Below, piece after piece: positions 6,494-8,058 of a stretch of DNA of 8,058 bases. Each line of letters opens with the position of its first letter. Within the stretch, counting starts at the first letter, position 1. The position numbers and the translations under genes are program-made. A model generated the notes under the pieces. It had not been told where the DNA came from, searched no databases, and worked only from the letters and a program-made list of their open reading frames with translations. The stretch is from Candidatus Methanolliviera sp. GoM_asphalt (GTDB lineage Archaea; Halobacteriota; Methanoliparia; Methanoliparales; Methanoliparaceae), in contig CABGHH010000069.1 in the NCBI GenBank assembly GCA_902158745.1, positions 1 through 8,058 on the forward strand, read 5' to 3'.

Positions 6494-6498
6494 ACCTC
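6494..6498 (-). promoter_or_regulatory. Ribosome binding site of the polyferredoxin gene (GAGGT)
   Basis: On the - strand GAGGT lies 7 bases before the ATG at 6486, preceded by AA. It supports that start codon. Confidence 0.65.
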
Positions 6499-6533
6499 TT
6501 TTTATCTGATGCTATTTAGGTTCACATATTCTC

Positions 6534-6543
6534 TTATATAAAA
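6534..6543 (-). promoter_or_regulatory. Candidate TATA box ahead of the polyferredoxin gene
   Basis: TTTTATATAA on the - strand closely fits the archaeal TATA element. Its centre near 6538 predicts a start around 6513, giving a leader of about 27 bases before the ATG at 6486, which also has room for the GAGGT site. It lies in the only sizeable gap of the operon, so the polyferredoxin–HdrA–acyl-CoA synthetase–CinA-type block may be transcribed separately from the FAD dehydrogenase gene as well as with it. No clear BRE is seen. Confidence 0.5.
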
Positions 6544-6576
6544 CTATATCGTGAGATACCCCTAACCAAAGTTCTC

Positions 6577-6606
6577 AAAAATCTTCGATTGATGTGCAAC
6601 CATCAA
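6577..6606 (-). terminator. Weak hairpin plus T-run after the FAD dehydrogenase gene
   Basis: On the - strand TTGATG and CATCAA form a perfect 6-base inverted repeat with a 6-base loop (6589–6606). T5 (6577–6581) follows about 7 bases later. It begins about 9 bases after the stop of the FAD dehydrogenase gene and lies before the TATA candidate at 6534–6543. The stem is short and AT-rich, so it may only reduce read-through or be chance. Confidence 0.25.
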
Positions 6607-6614
6607 AGCGCCTA

Positions 6615-8006
6615 TTAAAGTGGAGGCTTTCCCGGATTCATTATGGAATTTGGGTCGATCAGTCCCTTTATCTTCTTCCACATCTCTCCGTATCTCCCGA
6701 GCTTCGAGAGATCGACCACGGACGGGAACGGCCTAAACCAGCCATAAATACCTATATCTATCAGAGATCTCTTTATCTCTTCATGGAGTTCTTTTATCTC
6801 TTTAATCTCTTCTGTGTTACTCCCATTCCAGAATATACAGGGATCGTTGTATGTGAGCTGTCCATGGAAGGGAGCCACGGGAACAGATTCGTAGTGAAAC
6901 GCATCGAATCCGTGTCTCTCACTTATCTTACGTGTCGCCTCGTAATACCTTGTAGCCAACTTCATCACACCATAGAAGGAGCAGCCATACATGTTTCCTC
7001 CCTTCCATCCACTAACGGAGGTCCTCTCCCAGATCTGATCCTTTATCATCGTATCTCTATTCAACATGGGTGTATCTGGGAGAAAAAACCCACCAGATCT
7101 CTCCGTTATCTTCTCAACCGTCTCTTTATCCCTCTCCACCTGTTCCCTATCCCCTTCCAGGTATAACCACATCATATAGACATCTTCATTCATAGAATTC
7201 GTGAGTATTTTCATTGCCGCACCGGTAAACATCATTGGCCAGCAGGAGGCAACGAGCTCTCTTCTCGTCATCTCTATCGAGGGCTCTACCATCGATGTAT
7301 AGTCCGGATAGACGACGATCAGAGGCTCTATAACCTCGGGCATCTCATAGAGCCTGATCACACCCTTTGTTATGACTCCTAATGTTCCTGGGTTTGCCTG
7401 AAAAAGTTTGCATAAGTCCGGTCCATTAACGATGTTACAGTATGGCAGAGATTGGTTGAAAGCCGCAGAGCCCGTTTGGAGGATCGTTCCATCTGGGAGC
7501 ACAACTTCTATATTGATCAGATGGTCTATCCCATGTCGAGTCGCAGTGCCATAGATACCCCTCAACATATAATTTGCCAGGACCGATGCCGTCGATGGTG
7601 CATACGGTGTTATTACCCTAAATCCTACCTTTCTTGCCTCCTCTACCAACTGTCCAAAACTGACTCCCGGTTCGATGGTGGCGGTCATCATCTCCTCATT
7701 TATCTCAAGAATACGGTTCATCCGCCTCAAATCCAACAGAATGCCCCCCTTTGAGGCTATGCAGAGACCTTTCCTATTGATCCCCGATGCAAGCGGAACG
7801 ACCGGAACCTTATGTCTATCTGCCAATTTTAGAATCTCTTGAACTTCCTCCTTCGTGGAAGGTCTGGCAACGATATCCGGCCGATGTGGGGAGATGAACG
7901 CAAATTGATCGTCCCGCTCATATGGGATGAGATCACCCACATCCGAAGAAACATTATCTTCTCCAAGGATTCTCACCAATTCTCTCTCTATCTTCTTCGC
8001 CTTCAC
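6615..8006 (-). CDS. FAD-binding dehydrogenase, PCMH/VAO family (GlcD/4-cresol dehydrogenase-like), substrate unknown
   Basis: A 463-residue flavoprotein of the PCMH (vanillyl-alcohol oxidase) fold, as in glycolate/lactate dehydrogenases (GlcD, Dld) and 4-cresol dehydrogenase. The FAD domain covers about 43–222: IVARPSTKEEVQEIL, VPVVPLASGINRKGL, GGILLDLRRMNRI, IEPGVSFGQL, and FQANPGTLGVITKG near 203–214. The substrate domain follows, ending in LIDPNSIMNPGKPPL (449–463), the closing FAD-linked oxidase motif. The usual PRGAGT-like phosphate loop reads PLASGIN here. No signal peptide or membrane segment is seen, so it should be cytoplasmic. It probably oxidises a hydroxy-acid or alcohol and passes electrons to the polyferredoxin next door (inference). 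Start: GTG at 8006 with GGAGG 7 bases upstream. An in-frame stop 11 codons earlier, with no start codon in between, rules out a longer form. The GTG overlaps the upstream gene's TGA by four bases. A 128-base spacer separates it from the polyferredoxin gene. Confidence 0.9.
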   Translation of the reverse strand: MKAKKIERELVRILGEDNVSSDVGDLIPYERDDQFAFISPHRPDIVARPSTKEEVQEILKLADRHKVPVVPLASGINRKGLCIASKGGILLDLRRMNRILEINEEMMTATIEPGVSFGQLVEEARKVGFRVITPYAPSTASVLANYMLRGIYGTATRHGIDHLINIEVVLPDGTILQTGSAAFNQSLPYCNIVNGPDLCKLFQANPGTLGVITKGVIRLYEMPEVIEPLIVVYPDYTSMVEPSIEMTRRELVASCWPMMFTGAAMKILTNSMNEDVYMMWLYLEGDREQVERDKETVEKITERSGGFFLPDTPMLNRDTMIKDQIWERTSVSGWKGGNMYGCSFYGVMKLATRYYEATRKISERHGFDAFHYESVPVAPFHGQLTYNDPCIFWNGSNTEEIKEIKELHEEIKRSLIDIGIYGWFRPFPSVVDLSKLGRYGEMWKKIKGLIDPNSIMNPGKPPL

Positions 8007-8057
8007 TTTAAAGCCTCCGAAAGGATTTCACTTACATCATAGAACGTAAAAGGAGGA
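8003..8057 (-). CDS. C-terminal 17 residues of an unidentified upstream operon gene
   Basis: On the - strand a frame open to the right edge encodes PPFTFYDVSEILSEALK and stops at TGA (8005–8003). That stop overlaps the GTG of the FAD dehydrogenase gene by four bases (GTGA), the usual arrangement of coupled operon genes, and the short peptide looks like an amphipathic C-terminal helix. The other two frames also stop within this stretch, but neither forms such a junction. The family cannot be told from 17 residues. An HdrD/GlcF-type Fe-S subunit or another dehydrogenase partner would fit the context, but this is a guess. Confidence 0.55.
   Translation of the reverse strand, partial: PPFTFYDVSEILSEALK
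8014..8018 (-). promoter_or_regulatory. Ribosome binding site of the FAD dehydrogenase gene (GGAGG)
   Basis: A full GGAGG on the - strand lies 7 bases before the GTG at 8006, within the end of the upstream gene. It is one of the strongest sites in the window and fixes the GTG as the start. Confidence 0.75.
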
Positions 8058-8058
8058 T

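Noticed and set aside
6594..7166. A 190-residue + strand frame opposite the FAD dehydrogenase gene
   Set aside because: The - strand frame carries a clear FAD_binding_4 and C-terminal oxidase signature. The + strand translation has no recognisable domain.
1..8058. CRISPR arrays, insertion sequences, prophage or attachment-site duplications
   Set aside because: No spaced direct repeats, transposase motifs or inverted terminal repeats were seen. The sequence past the tRNA 3' end shows no duplicated tRNA end within the window.

Overview
The window looks archaeal, most likely euryarchaeal and from a methanogen-related or anaerobic organic-acid/alkane-oxidising lineage. The evidence is an XPB helicase–Bax1 nuclease gene pair, a tRNA with no encoded CCA, TATA-type promoter candidates, an HdrA-type flavoprotein, an FwdF-like polyferredoxin and an NDP-forming acyl-CoA synthetase alpha chain. 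Genus or order cannot be fixed from this sequence alone.

Left part (1–1912, + strand): the 3' end of the XPB/Rad25 helicase gene runs into a complete bax1 (DUF790) nuclease gene through a TAATG junction. The last codons and the TAG stop of bax1 lie inside a tRNA-Arg(CCG) gene, which begins 15 bases before bax1 ends. A 72-base AT-rich convergent spacer follows (1913–1984).

Right part (1985–8058, - strand): a compact gene set reads from the right edge leftwards. In order it holds the end of an unknown upstream gene, a PCMH-type FAD dehydrogenase (GlcD/VAO-like), a six-cluster polyferredoxin, a short HdrA-like FAD/Fe-S protein, an orphan acyl-CoA synthetase (NDP-forming) alpha subunit, and a stand-alone CinA-type molybdopterin-binding-fold protein. 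Four of the five junctions are overlaps or a 1-base gap. The exception is a 128-base spacer between the FAD dehydrogenase and polyferredoxin genes, which carries a good TATA-box candidate.

Working model (inference): the FAD dehydrogenase oxidises an unidentified organic acid or alcohol. Electrons pass through the polyferredoxin to the HdrA-like protein, which keeps the flavin-proximal four-Cys motif and the lysine of bifurcating HdrA but lacks its terminal Fe-S domains. The acyl-CoA synthetase alpha chain suggests that the substrate or product is an acyl-CoA or its free acid. This combination is the most interesting system in the window. The tRNA/bax1 overlap is the most unusual local structure.
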